From contig NZ_CP029556.1 in the NCBI RefSeq assembly GCF_003293695.1, positions 506,001 to 570,000 on the forward strand: a DNA stretch of 64,000 nt, written 5' to 3'. The notes below the pieces were generated by a model. It saw only the letters and a list, made by a program, of their open reading frames with translations, was not told the DNA's origin and did not search any database. Shown here one piece after another: positions 47,718 to 57,165 of this stretch; within the stretch, counting starts at the first letter, position 1, and every line of letters begins with the position of its first letter. Source of the stretch: Lysobacter oculi (GTDB lineage Bacteria; Pseudomonadota; Gammaproteobacteria; Xanthomonadales; Xanthomonadaceae). A program made the translations under genes and the position numbers.

Positions 47718-49253
47718 TCAGTCGACGTATTCCAGCGCGATGCCGAGCGCCTTCATGTCGTCGGGCTCGCCGGACAGGTCACTGCGCAGCAGCGGGCGCG
47801 CCGCCAGCCAGATGCGCGGCAGGGTGAGCGCCAGACGCGGGCCATCCGCACGCAGCTTGAGCGTGGGCAGGTCGACCTCGCCATGCGAACGGTTGAGCAG
47901 CACCGCGAGCCGCAGCAGCGCGGCGATGCGCTGGGTACGCAGCAACAGGCGGTCGGGGATGTCCTCGAACGCGTTCTTGGGGATGCCGCGACGCTGGCAG
48001 CGCACCAGCACGGCCAGCACCTGCTGCTGCTGGCGGGTGAAGCCGGAAATGTCCGCGTGCTCCAGCAAGTAGGCGCCATGCACGTGGTACTGGCTGTGCG
48101 CGATGGCCAGGCCGATCTCGTGCAGCCACGCCGCCCAACCCAGCTTGGCGCGGTCCTCGGGTTCCAGCCCCCAGGGCTTGGCCACCTGGTCGAACAGATG
48201 CATCGCGGTCGCCTCGACGCGCGTGGCCTGCGCCTCGTCCACGTCGTAGCGGTGCATCAGCATGTCGATGGCGGCGTCGCGCGGATCCTCGTCGCCACCC
48301 AGCCCGATCATGTCGTAGAGGATGCCTTCGCGCATCGCCGCGCGGCTCACCGTCATCCGCTCGATGCCGAGCGCGTCGAACGCCGCTTCGACGATCAACA
48401 AACCACCGGCGATCACCGGCTTGCGGTCCTGCGACAGGCCGGGCAGGTCGATGCGGTCGAGTGTCTCGGCTTCCAGCAGGCGGTCACGCACGCCCGGCAA
48501 TGCCGCGGCGGTGATCGCACCCTTGGTCAGCTTCATTTCCTCGCAGATCTTGCCGATCGCCTTGATCGTGCCGGACGAGCCGAGCACATCGCTCCAGCCC
48601 AGTTCGCGGTAACGGTGGCCGAACTGCTGGAACTCCGCGCCCAGTTCGTCCAGCGCGGACTTCCACTTCTTGCGCGAGAGCTTGCCGTTGTCGAAGAAGC
48701 GGCGGGTCGTGGCCACGCAACCCATCTGCAGGCTTTCGCGCTCGATCGCCTCCAGCCCGCTGCCGATGATGCATTCGGTGGAGCCGCCGCCCACATCCAT
48801 CACCAATCGAAGTTCGCCCGGCTCGGAAGGCTGCGCATGCGCCACGCCCAGATAGACCAGACGCGCTTCCTCGCGGCCCGAGACGATTTCGATGGCATGG
48901 CCCAGCGCGCTTTCGGCCAGCACCAGGAAGGCCTGCGGCTCGCGCAGCGCACGCACGGTATTGGTGGCGATGGCGCGTACGCGTTGCGGCGGGATGTCAC
49001 GGATGCGCTCGCCGAAGCGTGACAGGCAGTCCAGCGCCCGTTCGCGCGCCGGTGACGACAGGCCGCCGCGACCGTCCAAGCCTTCCGCCATCCGCACCAT
49101 CTCGCGGATCCGGTCAACCACCCGGAACTGCCCCTGCGAATAACGCGCCACCATCATGTGGAAGCTGTTGGAACCGAGGTCGATGGCCGCGATCAGGTCG
49201 CCATCGGCGAGCGGGAGCGGGGTGCTGAACGGGGTGCGGCGGGCTGGGCTCAT
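47718..49253 (-). CDS. ppx: Exopolyphosphatase
   Basis: 511 residues from the ATG at 49253 (SPARRTPFSTPLPLADGD), which overlaps the ppk stop as ATGA. Actin-like ATPase fold: phosphate 1 loop AAIDLGSNSFHMMVAR, phosphate 2 loop LVMDVGGGSTECIIG, and a C-terminal HD-type helical region. It removes terminal phosphates from polyphosphate and may also hydrolyse pppGpp. Co-translated with ppk, so synthesis and breakdown are made from the same mRNA. Confidence 0.95.
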   Translation of the reverse strand: MSPARRTPFSTPLPLADGDLIAAIDLGSNSFHMMVARYSQGQFRVVDRIREMVRMAEGLDGRGGLSSPARERALDCLSRFGERIRDIPPQRVRAIATNTVRALREPQAFLVLAESALGHAIEIVSGREEARLVYLGVAHAQPSEPGELRLVMDVGGGSTECIIGSGLEAIERESLQMGCVATTRRFFDNGKLSRKKWKSALDELGAEFQQFGHRYRELGWSDVLGSSGTIKAIGKICEEMKLTKGAITAAALPGVRDRLLEAETLDRIDLPGLSQDRKPVIAGGLLIVEAAFDALGIERMTVSRAAMREGILYDMIGLGGDEDPRDAAIDMLMHRYDVDEAQATRVEATAMHLFDQVAKPWGLEPEDRAKLGWAAWLHEIGLAIAHSQYHVHGAYLLEHADISGFTRQQQQVLAVLVRCQRRGIPKNAFEDIPDRLLLRTQRIAALLRLAVLLNRSHGEVDLPTLKLRADGPRLALTLPRIWLAARPLLRSDLSGEPDDMKALGIALEYVD

Positions 49254-51325
49254 CCGCAGATTTTCGCAAGCAAAGTGGCCTGCGCGGAATGGGGGGGCTC
49301 GCCCGGGGCCGGTTCCACCTTGGCATAGCTGCCATCGGCGGCCAGCGCCCACGCGTTCTGGTTGTCGGCCAGGTAGTTGTCCAGCGCCTCGGCCTTGACC
49401 CGTTCGGCCAGCTGCGGGTCGATGATCGGGAAGCAGGTTTCGACGCGGCGCAGCAGGTTGCGCTCCAGCCAGTCGGCGCTGGAGCAGAACAGCTCCGGCG
49501 TGCCGTCGTTGGCGAACCAGTAGATGCGGTGGTGTTCGAGGAAGCGGCCGACGATCGAACGCACGCGGATGTTGTCCGACACGCCCGGCACGCCCGGCCG
49601 CAGCGTGCAGGCGCCGCGCACGATCAGGTCGATTTCCACGCCCGCCTGCGATGCCGCATACAGCGCACGCACCACGCTCGGCTCGTTCAAGGCATTCATC
49701 TTGGCGATGATGCGTGCGGGCTTGCCGGCGCGGGCGTGTTCGGCCTCGCGCTTGATGCGTTCCAGCATCCCGCTGTGCAGGGTGAACGGCGATTGCAGCA
49801 GCCGGTGCAGGCGCACTTCCGGCGCCAGGCCCGACAGCTGCTGGAAGATCTGGTGGACGTCGCTGCCGATGTCGGCGTCGGCGGTGATCAGCCCGATGTC
49901 GGTGTACACCCGCGCCGTGCCGCTGTGGTAATTGCCGGTGCCCAGGTGCACGTAACGCCGCAGCGCGTCGCCTTCGCGGCGCACGATCAGCAGCATCTTA
50001 GCGTGCGTCTTGTAGCCCACCACGCCGTACACCACCTGCACGCCGGCTTCCTGCAGGCGGTCGGCCAGGCCCAGGTTGGCTTCCTCGTCGAAACGCGCGC
50101 GCAGTTCGACCACCACGGTCACGTCCTTGCCGTTGCGCGCCGCCTGCACCAGGTGCTCGACGATCTGCGACTCGCGGCCGGTGCGGTAGAGCGTCTGCTT
50201 GATCGCCAGCACGCTCGGGTCTTCGGCGGCCTGGCGGATCAGTTCCAGCACCGGGGTGAAGGCGTCGAAGGGGTGGTGCAGCAGCACGTCGCCCCGCGCG
50301 ACGCGGGCGAACATGGTCTCGGCATCGTCCAGCTGGCGCGGCAGCATCGGCGGGAACTTGAGCTCCGGCCGGCGCACGGCGTCATAGACCTGGATGACGC
50401 GGTTGAGGTTGACCGGCCCGTTGATGCGGTACACCGCGTTCTCGGTCAACTCGAAGTTGTCCAGCAGCAGCTTCACGATGTCGTTCGGGCATTGCGCGGA
50501 AATCTCCAGCCGCATCGCGCGCAGGTAGCCGCGCCCGATCAGCTCGTCGCGCAGCGCGAGCGCGAGGTTGTCGACTTCCTCCTCATCCACGATCAGCTCG
50601 GAATTGCGCGTCACCCGGAACTGGTACGCGCCCTTCACCTTCATCCCCGGGAACAGCTCGTCCATGAACTCGGACAGCAGGGAGGACAGGAAGACGAAGT
50701 CGTGGAAGCGGTCGCCATCGCCATCCGCGTCGGGCATGCGGATGATGCGCGGCAGCGAGCGCGGCGCCCGCACGATGGCCAGGTGCGCCTCGCGCCCGAA
50801 CGCGTCGCGGCCTTCCAGCTGCACCACGATGTTCAGCGACTTGTTGAGGATCTTGGGGAAGGGATGCGCCGGGTCGAGGCCCAGCGGCGACAGCACCGGC
50901 ATGATTTCGCGGCGGAAGTATTCGCGCAGCCACGCGGTCTGCGCCGGCGTCCATTCCGGGCGGTCGAGCAGGCGGATGCCTTCGCCTTCCAGCGCCGGGC
51001 GCAGCTCGTCGTAGAAACAGCGGTACTGCGCATCGACCAGCTCGGCGGCGCGGTCGTGGATGCGGGTCAGGATGTTCTCGTGCGACAGCCCGTCGGCACC
51101 GCGTGCCAGCCCCAGGTCATGCGCGTGGCGCACGGTGGCGGCTCGGATCTCGAAGAACTCGTCCAGGTTGGTGCAGGAGATGCACAGGTAGCGCAGCCGT
51201 TCCAGCAGCGGCACGTCGGTGCTGCGCGCCTGCGCCAGCACGCGGAAGTTGAAGTCGAGTTGCGACAGCTCGCGGTTGAGGTACAGCGCGGCGTCGTCCA
51301 GGGCGGGCTTTTTCTTGGTGGGCAT
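49250..51325 (-). CDS. ppk1: Polyphosphate kinase 1
   Basis: 691 residues from the ATG at 51325 (PTKKKPALDDAALYLNRELS), the usual PPK1 length; a longer frame upstream overlaps phoR antisense-free space and is rejected. N-terminal domain with ELSQLDFNFRVLAQA and TNLDEFFEIRAATV; catalytic His candidates in GYKTHAKMLLIVRRE and TGNYHSGTARVYTDIG; C-terminal RPARIIAKMNALNE. Makes inorganic polyphosphate from ATP. Directly downstream of phoR, and thus likely part of the phosphate regulon. Confidence 0.96.
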   Translation of the reverse strand: MPTKKKPALDDAALYLNRELSQLDFNFRVLAQARSTDVPLLERLRYLCISCTNLDEFFEIRAATVRHAHDLGLARGADGLSHENILTRIHDRAAELVDAQYRCFYDELRPALEGEGIRLLDRPEWTPAQTAWLREYFRREIMPVLSPLGLDPAHPFPKILNKSLNIVVQLEGRDAFGREAHLAIVRAPRSLPRIIRMPDADGDGDRFHDFVFLSSLLSEFMDELFPGMKVKGAYQFRVTRNSELIVDEEEVDNLALALRDELIGRGYLRAMRLEISAQCPNDIVKLLLDNFELTENAVYRINGPVNLNRVIQVYDAVRRPELKFPPMLPRQLDDAETMFARVARGDVLLHHPFDAFTPVLELIRQAAEDPSVLAIKQTLYRTGRESQIVEHLVQAARNGKDVTVVVELRARFDEEANLGLADRLQEAGVQVVYGVVGYKTHAKMLLIVRREGDALRRYVHLGTGNYHSGTARVYTDIGLITADADIGSDVHQIFQQLSGLAPEVRLHRLLQSPFTLHSGMLERIKREAEHARAGKPARIIAKMNALNEPSVVRALYAASQAGVEIDLIVRGACTLRPGVPGVSDNIRVRSIVGRFLEHHRIYWFANDGTPELFCSSADWLERNLLRRVETCFPIIDPQLAERVKAEALDNYLADNQNAWALAADGSYAKVEPAPGEPPHSAQATLLAKICG

Positions 51326-51326
51326 G

Positions 51327-52646
51327 TCAGCTGTGTACAAGGGGGAGGGCGCGCATCCGGCAACGTTCGTGCGGGAACACGCAGGAGAAGGTGCTGCCGG
51401 CGCCGACTTCGCTGGCGATTTCCAGCCGCGCGCCGTGCAGGCCGAGCACATGCTTGGCGATGGCCAGGCCCAGCCCGGTGCCGCCGGTTTCGCGCGAACG
51501 GCTGTTGGACACGCGGTAGAAGCGCTCGGTGATGCGCGGCAGGTGACTGGAAGGAATGCCGTAGCCGCTGTCGGCCACGCGCAGCGCGGCACCATCGCCC
51601 GCGCGTTCGAAGCGGATGTCGATGCGCCCGCCGGCCGGCGTGTAGCGCACCGCGTTGCTGACCAGGTTGGAGAAGGCGCTGTGCAGTTCCTTGGTCGAGC
51701 CCCACAGGTCCAGCCCGGCTTCGTCGTGCAGGGTGATGGCGTGGCGGCCCTGGCTCAGCGCTTCGGCTTCGCGGCGCAGGGTGGGCAGCATGGAGCGCAT
51801 CGACACCAGTTCGTCCGGCGAGCGTTCGTGTGCGTCCAGCCGTGAAAGCGCCAACAGGTCTTCCACCAGCTGGTTCATGCGCGCGGACTGTCGGCGCATC
51901 TCGACGAGGATCGCGGCCCACTCCGGGTTGTCTTCCGGGTCGAGCATGTCCAGGTAGCCGTGCAGCACGGTCAGCGGCGTGCGCAGTTCGTGCGAGACGT
52001 TGGCGACGAAATCGCGGCGCATCTGCTCCAGCCGCATCATCTTGCTGACATCGCGCGCGACAAGCAGCCACAGCTCCTCGGAATACGGGATCAGGCGCAG
52101 GCTGAGCCGGACCGACGCATCCACCGGTGATGCTTCATCGATCAACACTTCCGCATGGCGGCCGCTGGCGAGCCAGTTGGGCACCGACAGGCCGGACAGG
52201 CGCGGGCCGAGCGGGGTGCCGGCATCGCGCGGATAGGTCAGGCCCAGCAGGCGTTCGGCGGCCTTGTTGAACCACAGCGCGCGCTGGCTGTTGCGGTCCA
52301 CCACAACCACGGCATCGGGCAGCGCGGCGGCGGCGGCGCGATAGGCGCGCAACATCGCCACCAAACGCTTCTTACGGGCGCGGGTCTCGGTCTGCGAGCG
52401 CGAAAGCAGGCGGTCGAGTTCATTCCAGATGCCGCTGCCTTCCGGCTTCTGCACGTGGCGGCGGCGGGTCAGCTGCCGCAGGATCCCGCGCAGCCGCCAG
52501 TAGTGCCAGACCAGGATGCCGAGCGCGGCCAGCGCCAGCAGCATCCAGAAATGCCCGCTGAGCAATCCGGCGACAGCGGCCACCAGCAGCACCCCGGCCA
52601 GGGCGGCGAGCGTGCGTCGCCAGGCCTGGCGGGTGTGGAAGGCCAT
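51327..52646 (-). CDS. phoR: Phosphate regulon sensor kinase PhoR
   Basis: 439 residues. Two adjacent N-terminal TM segments with almost no periplasmic loop (LAALAGVLLVAAVAGLLSG and FWMLLALAALGILVWHYW), as in PhoR, then a PAS domain (LPDAVVVVDRNSQRALWFN), HisKA with phosphoacceptor His in FVANVSHELRTPLTVLHG, and the ATPase boxes NLVSNAVRYTP and GTGLGLAIAKHVL. It ends one base before the ppk ATG. Confidence 0.95.
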   Translation of the reverse strand: MAFHTRQAWRRTLAALAGVLLVAAVAGLLSGHFWMLLALAALGILVWHYWRLRGILRQLTRRRHVQKPEGSGIWNELDRLLSRSQTETRARKKRLVAMLRAYRAAAAALPDAVVVVDRNSQRALWFNKAAERLLGLTYPRDAGTPLGPRLSGLSVPNWLASGRHAEVLIDEASPVDASVRLSLRLIPYSEELWLLVARDVSKMMRLEQMRRDFVANVSHELRTPLTVLHGYLDMLDPEDNPEWAAILVEMRRQSARMNQLVEDLLALSRLDAHERSPDELVSMRSMLPTLRREAEALSQGRHAITLHDEAGLDLWGSTKELHSAFSNLVSNAVRYTPAGGRIDIRFERAGDGAALRVADSGYGIPSSHLPRITERFYRVSNSRSRETGGTGLGLAIAKHVLGLHGARLEIASEVGAGSTFSCVFPHERCRMRALPLVHS

Positions 52647-52655
52647 CGCGATGGC

Positions 52656-53366
52656 CTAGATGGCCGCCGAGAAGCGGTAGCCGGCACCGCGCACGGTCTG
52701 CACCATGTGCTCCAGCCCGTACGGTTCCAGCGTCTTGCGCAGGCGGCGGATGTGCACGTCCACCGTGCGTTCCTCGACATACACATTGCCGCCCCAGACG
52801 TGGTCCAGCAGCTGCGAGCGGGTGTAGACGCGTTCGGGATGGGTCATGAAGAAGTGCAGCAGGCGGTATTCGGTGGGCCCGATGGCAACCGGGGACTGGA
52901 CATCGCCATTCTGCGCGAAGACCCGGTGCGCGGCGCCGTCGATGCGCAGGCCGCCGACGGCCACGTTGCCTTCCTCGTCGTCCTCGCGGGTGCGGCGCAT
53001 CACCGCACGGATGCGGGCCAGCAGCTCGCGTGCCGAGAACGGCTTGACCACGTAGTCGTCCACGCCGGCTTCCAGCCCGCTGACGCGGTCGTTCTCCTCG
53101 CCGCGGGCGGTGAGCATGATGATCGGGATGTCGCGGGTCATGCCGTCCTTGCGCCAGCGCCGGGCGAGGTCCAGTCCGCTGGTGCCCGGGAGCATCCAGT
53201 CCAGCAGGATGAGGTCGGGCGACAGGTCGGCGATGGCGGTCTGCGCCTCGCGGGCGTCGCCGGCATGGATGGGCTCGTACTCGCCCTTGCGCAAGGCGAA
53301 AGCCACCATGTCGCGGATCGCGGGTTCGTCGTCAACGATGAGGATGCGTTTCTGCACGGCGGTCAC
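52656..53366 (-). CDS. phoB: Phosphate regulon response regulator PhoB
   Basis: 236 residues. Receiver with IVDDEP, phosphoacceptor D56 ([10 protein letters not shown]) and [17 protein letters not shown]-terminal winged helix with [37 protein letters not shown] recognition region. Binds Pho boxes under phosphate limitation. Nine bases upstream of phoR; a Pho box precedes it, predicting autoactivation. Confidence 0.96.
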   Translation of the reverse strand: MTAVQKRILIVDDEPAIRDMVAFALRKGEYEPIHAGDAREAQTAIADLSPDLILLDWMLPGTSGLDLARRWRKDGMTRDIPIIMLTARGEENDRVSGLEAGVDDYVVKPFSARELLARIRAVMRRTREDDEEGNVAVGGLRIDGAAHRVFAQNGDVQSPVAIGPTEYRLLHFFMTHPERVYTRSQLLDHVWGGNVYVEERTVDVHIRRLRKTLEPYGLEHMVQTVRGAGYRFSAAI

Positions 53367-53383
53367 AGTCCTTGTAGGGCTGC

Positions 53384-53421
53384 GTGGCAGTAAACGACAG
53401 TTTCGTGACTGTTTGGTGACA
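53384..53421 (-). promoter_or_regulatory. Pho box upstream of phoB
   Basis: On the minus strand four direct repeats at about 10-11-base spacing: TGTCACCAAAC, AGTCACGAAAC, TGTCGTTTAC and TGCCACG. This is the PhoB-binding pattern TGTCA plus A/T-rich spacer, located 18-55 bases before the phoB start. Confidence 0.8.
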
Positions 53422-53453
53422 TGCGCAAGTACCGCGCATGTCGGGGCGGGATT

Positions 53454-55064
53454 TCAGTATCTGCGGGCCTGGCGGTCGTCGTCCATGTCGCGGATGCCCT
53501 GGCGGCGCAGCTCCTCCACCGTCGGGGTGATGGCGGCGATGCGGGCGTCGATGCGGGCGCGGGCGTAATAGTCCAGGTCGGCCCGCTTGCGCAGGGTGTT
53601 GAGCTGCAGCAGGGCTTTTTCCGGATTGCCGTTCAGGTATTCGGCTTCGGCATAGGCCTCGCCGGCGCGGACCGGGTCGCCGGCGATCTCACTGGCCCGT
53701 GCGAAGACCAGCTGGAAGCTCGGGTCGTCGCCGGCCGTGCCCAGCAGCGGGCGCAGGATGGTCAGCGCACGGCGGCCCGATTCGGCGTTGTTGCGCTCCG
53801 ACAGCAGCTGCGCCCAGGTGATGGCGACGGCGCGGTCGTTCGGCAGCCGGGCATTGAGCGCGGCGAAGCGCTGGTCGGCGGCGACTCGGTCGCCCGACCG
53901 GGCCTCGGCTTCGGCCATCGCCAGCTGGAGCCAGCGATCATTGCCGTGCGAAGCCAGCAGCGGCGCCAGCGTCTTGCCGGCGGCGCTGCCCTGGCTGTCA
54001 CGCAGCTGGGCCACGGCGAGGCCGTATTTCTGCGCGTCGGTCAGGCTGCTGCGTCGCGCCATCTGCTCGTATTCGGCGATGGCGGCCTTCGGCGTGTTGG
54101 CGGAGAGGGCGCGCAGGCGCTCCTTCGCCCAGTCGAAATCTCCCGTGGGCCCGCCGCTGCGCGCGATGGCGACCTGCAGGTTGCCCGGCAGCAGCGGGTT
54201 GTCGCTGCGTCCCAGCGCACCGCCGCCGACCGGCGACACGGCGACGCGCGACGCGCGGTCCTTGGCTTCGGCGATGCGGGTGGTGGTGACCGGGTGGGTG
54301 AGCAGGTAGTCCGGCGTGCGGGTTTCCTCGCCGCCGCGGTTGGCGCGCGTCGCCGCCTGCATCCGCTCGAAGAAACCGGCCATCGCCTTCGGGTCGTAGC
54401 CGCTGCGCGCCAGCGTACGGATGCCGAGGCGGTCGGCTTCGGATTCGTTGCTGCGGGTGTAGTCGATCTGGCGCTGCGCCATCAGGCCCTGCGCGCCCAT
54501 CACCGCGGCCATCGTCGCGTTGCCGCTGGAATTGCCGCCGGCCTTCTGCGCGACCAGGATCGCGCCGAGCATCCCGAGCAGGATCGGCACGCTGTCGCGC
54601 TGCGCCCGTTCGACCGCACGCAGCACATGGGTCTGGGTGACATGGGCGATCTCATGGCCCAGCACGCTGGCGACTTCGTCCTCGCGCTCGGCGTTGAGCA
54701 CCAGGCCGGCGTTCATGCCGATGTAGCCGCCGAGCGTGGCGAAGGCGTTGATCTGCCGGTCCTTCAACATGAAAAAGGTGAAGGGCTGGTCGGGCTTGTC
54801 GCTGGCCGCGCCGAGCCGCTGTCCCATCCCCTGCACCCACTGGTTGAGCAGCGGGTCGTCCAGCGTGTAGCCGTAGTGCCGGAGCTGGGCCAGCATCATC
54901 GCGCCATAGCCCTGTTGCTGCGTGGGGCTCAGCACGCGGCCGGCGGAGGAACCCATGTCCGGCAGGCGGCCGTCCTGCGCGAGTGCGGGGGCGGTGATGC
55001 CGGCCAGCGCGATCACGCACGCGAGGGAGAGCAGGGCGGGGCGAAGCCGGGGAAAGGTATGCAT
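53454..55064 (-). CDS. Periplasmic M48 metalloprotease with TPR tail (BepA-like)
   Basis: 536 residues from the ATG at 55064, giving a signal peptide (HTFPRLRPALLSLACVIALAGITAPALAQ region). The M48 zinc site is SVLGHEIAHVTQTHVL, with the third ligand Glu in NESEADRLGIRTL. The second half (from ~residue 330) contains TPR-like repeats. BepA-type proteases degrade or help assemble outer-membrane proteins such as LptD. An outer-membrane quality-control role is inferred from this domain pair. Confidence 0.88.
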   Translation of the reverse strand: MHTFPRLRPALLSLACVIALAGITAPALAQDGRLPDMGSSAGRVLSPTQQQGYGAMMLAQLRHYGYTLDDPLLNQWVQGMGQRLGAASDKPDQPFTFFMLKDRQINAFATLGGYIGMNAGLVLNAEREDEVASVLGHEIAHVTQTHVLRAVERAQRDSVPILLGMLGAILVAQKAGGNSSGNATMAAVMGAQGLMAQRQIDYTRSNESEADRLGIRTLARSGYDPKAMAGFFERMQAATRANRGGEETRTPDYLLTHPVTTTRIAEAKDRASRVAVSPVGGGALGRSDNPLLPGNLQVAIARSGGPTGDFDWAKERLRALSANTPKAAIAEYEQMARRSSLTDAQKYGLAVAQLRDSQGSAAGKTLAPLLASHGNDRWLQLAMAEAEARSGDRVAADQRFAALNARLPNDRAVAITWAQLLSERNNAESGRRALTILRPLLGTAGDDPSFQLVFARASEIAGDPVRAGEAYAEAEYLNGNPEKALLQLNTLRKRADLDYYARARIDARIAAITPTVEELRRQGIRDMDDDRQARRY

Positions 55065-55161
55065 GCGGCAAGGATGCCCGCGCGCATCGCGCAAGGCGTG
55101 AATTGCAGGTTAATCGGGCGGTGCTTAAGGTGGGCGCCTGTCCCGCCGCACGGAGCCGTTC

Positions 55162-55428
55162 ATGGCCCAGCCCGTCATCACCATCTACAGCACCTTGGTC
55201 TGCCCGTATTGCGTGGCCGCCAAGAACTTCCTCAAGAGCAAGGGGCTCGACTGGAACGAGGTCCGCATCGATCTCGACCCGGTCGAGCGCGAGAAAATGG
55301 TGGCGAAGGCGAAGCGCACCAGCGTCCCGCAGATATTCGTGGGCGATGTGCATGTCGGTGGCTACGACGACATGATGGCGATGCACCGCGAAGGCCGCTT
55401 CGAACCCCTGCTGGCCGGCGACGCCTGA
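55162..55428 (+). CDS. grxC: Glutaredoxin 3
   Basis: 88 residues with the CPYC active site (C14, C17) and the glutathione-binding TSVPQIFVGDVHVGGYDD segment. Reduces disulphides with glutathione. Stop overlaps the start of the AhpD-like gene (TGATG), making a two-gene redox operon. Confidence 0.94.
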   Translation: MAQPVITIYSTLVCPYCVAAKNFLKSKGLDWNEVRIDLDPVEREKMVAKAKRTSVPQIFVGDVHVGGYDDMMAMHREGRFEPLLAGDA

Positions 55429-55823
55429 TGGCCGCCGGCGAAACCGAAGCCGACCGCGTCGCCGCGTTCACCGCGTTCCGCCAGCGGATGAACGAGCGCA
55501 TCCTGGCCGAGCCCAACCAGGTCGTCCGCCGCTTCTTCGCGCTCGACACGCAGACCTACCAGGCCGGCGCGCTCGACGTAAAGACCAAGGAACTGTGCGG
55601 CCTGGTCGCTTCGATGGTGCTGCGCTGCGACGACTGCATCAGCTACCACGTGGCCCAGTGCCGCGAGGCCGGCGTGACCCGCGACGAGATGTTCGAGGCG
55701 TTTTCGATCGGACTGGTGGTGGGCGGCAGCATCGTCATCCCGCACCTGCGCCGGGCGGTGGATTTCCTCGACCAGCTCGAAGCCGGCGCGGCCCAGGCAC
55801 CCGCCGGACACGACCACGGCTGA
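55428..55823 (+). CDS. AhpD-like/carboxymuconolactone decarboxylase-family protein
   Basis: 131 residues from the ATG overlapping the grxC stop. The AhpD-type redox motif is C67-DD-C70 followed by ISYH (His74), which distinguishes alkylhydroperoxidase-like members from the decarboxylases. The C-terminus is His/Asp-rich (GHDHG). Coupling to grxC supports a thiol redox role; electron donor unknown. Confidence 0.85.
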   Translation: MAAGETEADRVAAFTAFRQRMNERILAEPNQVVRRFFALDTQTYQAGALDVKTKELCGLVASMVLRCDDCISYHVAQCREAGVTRDEMFEAFSIGLVVGGSIVIPHLRRAVDFLDQLEAGAAQAPAGHDHG

Positions 55824-55932
55824 GGCGTTCTGCGACCAAGGGCCAATGCCCGGGCGCACCATACGCGGCATAATAGGGGGCTGATATCGCTCCCCATGCC
55901 GGCACGCGCCGGCCCGACCGCAGGAAACCCGC

Positions 55933-56940
55933 ATGTCCCACACCATCACCGTGATCCGCGGCGACGGCATCGGCCCGGAAATCATGGCCGCCACGCTGCA
56001 CGTCCTCGACAAGATGAACCTTGGCCTCCAGTACGAGGAAGCCGACGCGGGCCTGGCGGCGATGGAAAAGCACGGCGAACTGCTGCCGAAGGCGACGCTG
56101 GATTCCATCGCGAAGAACAAGGTGGCGCTGAAGTCGCCGCTGACCACGCCGGTGGGCGAGGGCTTCGCCTCTATCAACGTGACCCTGCGCAAGACCTTCG
56201 ACCTGTACGCCAACGTGCGTCCGGCCAAGAGCTTCCCCAACACCAAGTCGCGCTTCCCGAGCGGCGTGGACCTGATCACCGTCCGCGAGAACACCGAAGG
56301 CCTGTACATCGGCGACGGGCAGGCGCTGTCGGATGACGGCGAAGTGGCGACCGCGACCTCGCGCATCACCCAGGACGGCGCCGAGCGCGTGGTCCGCTAC
56401 GCGTTCGAGCTGGCCCGCCGCACCGGCCGCAAGAAGGTGACGGTGGTGCACAAGGCCAACATCCTCAAGTCCACCAGCGGCCTGTTCCTGCGCACCGCGC
56501 GCGAAGTGGCCTCGCACTATCCCGACATCCAGTGCAACGAGATGATCGTGGACAACACCTGCATGCAGCTGGTGATGAAGCCGGAGCAGTTCGACATCAT
56601 CGTCACCACCAACCTGTTCGGCGACATCATCTCCGACCTCTGCGCCGGCCTGGTCGGCGGCCTCGGTCTGGCACCGGGCGCCAATATCGGTGACAACGTG
56701 GCGATCTTCGAAGCCGTGCACGGCTCCGCGCCGGACATCGCCGGCAAGGGCATCGCCAACCCCTGTGCGCTGCTGCTCGGCGCCGGCCAGATGCTCGACC
56801 ACCTGGGCATGCCGCAGGAAGCCGAGCGCCTGCGCAACGCCATCATCGGCACGCTGGAAGCCAAGGACTCGCTGACCCCCGACCTGGGCGGCACCGGCAC
56901 CACCACGAGCTTCGCCGAGGCGATCGCCTCGCGCCTGTAA
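55933..56940 (+). CDS. Isocitrate dehydrogenase, NAD-type
   Basis: 335 residues, the short homodimer/tetramer form of the beta-decarboxylating dehydrogenase family. It begins ITVIRGDGIGPEI, and has the substrate-binding segment LYANVRPAKSFPNTKSRF, VRENTEGLYIG, the catalytic Lys/Asp region VTVVHKANILK and NLFGDIISDLCAG, and the cofactor loop EAVHGSAPDIAGKG, with Asp/Ile typical of NAD preference. NAD-IDH of this size is characteristic of Xanthomonadaceae. Single-gene unit followed by a terminator. Confidence 0.9.
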   Translation: MSHTITVIRGDGIGPEIMAATLHVLDKMNLGLQYEEADAGLAAMEKHGELLPKATLDSIAKNKVALKSPLTTPVGEGFASINVTLRKTFDLYANVRPAKSFPNTKSRFPSGVDLITVRENTEGLYIGDGQALSDDGEVATATSRITQDGAERVVRYAFELARRTGRKKVTVVHKANILKSTSGLFLRTAREVASHYPDIQCNEMIVDNTCMQLVMKPEQFDIIVTTNLFGDIISDLCAGLVGGLGLAPGANIGDNVAIFEAVHGSAPDIAGKGIANPCALLLGAGQMLDHLGMPQEAERLRNAIIGTLEAKDSLTPDLGGTGTTTSFAEAIASRL

Positions 56941-56964
56941 GCGCACGCGACATCGGTCAGACGG

Positions 56965-56995
56965 AACGGGGCGCTTCGGCGTCCCGTTTTCGTTT
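56965..56995 (+). terminator. Rho-independent terminator of the IDH gene
   Basis: A 10-bp stem (56965-56974 with 56979-56988) closed by a TTCG tetraloop and followed by TTTTCGTTT. The next 170 bases up to 57165 hold no gene; the AT-rich part 57120-57165 probably contains the promoter of the antiporter gene. Confidence 0.88.
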
Positions 56996-57165
56996 CGGGA
57001 TGGGCGAAGCGAGGCGGGTGCGCACGACGGTTGGAGCACTTCCATCGCCATCGACGCAGGTCGAAGCATATCGCCTGAGGGCCCATCACATGCAAACGCT
57101 CGACAGTTCCGGTGCTGCGTTGCACAATATGCCCATTCATTAAATCTCTTTATTCGAATATAGCG

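Noticed and set aside
49289..51532. 747-codon + strand frame opposite ppk
   Set aside because: Composition rich in H/Q/V/R typical of antisense frames; PPK1 on the minus strand is complete.
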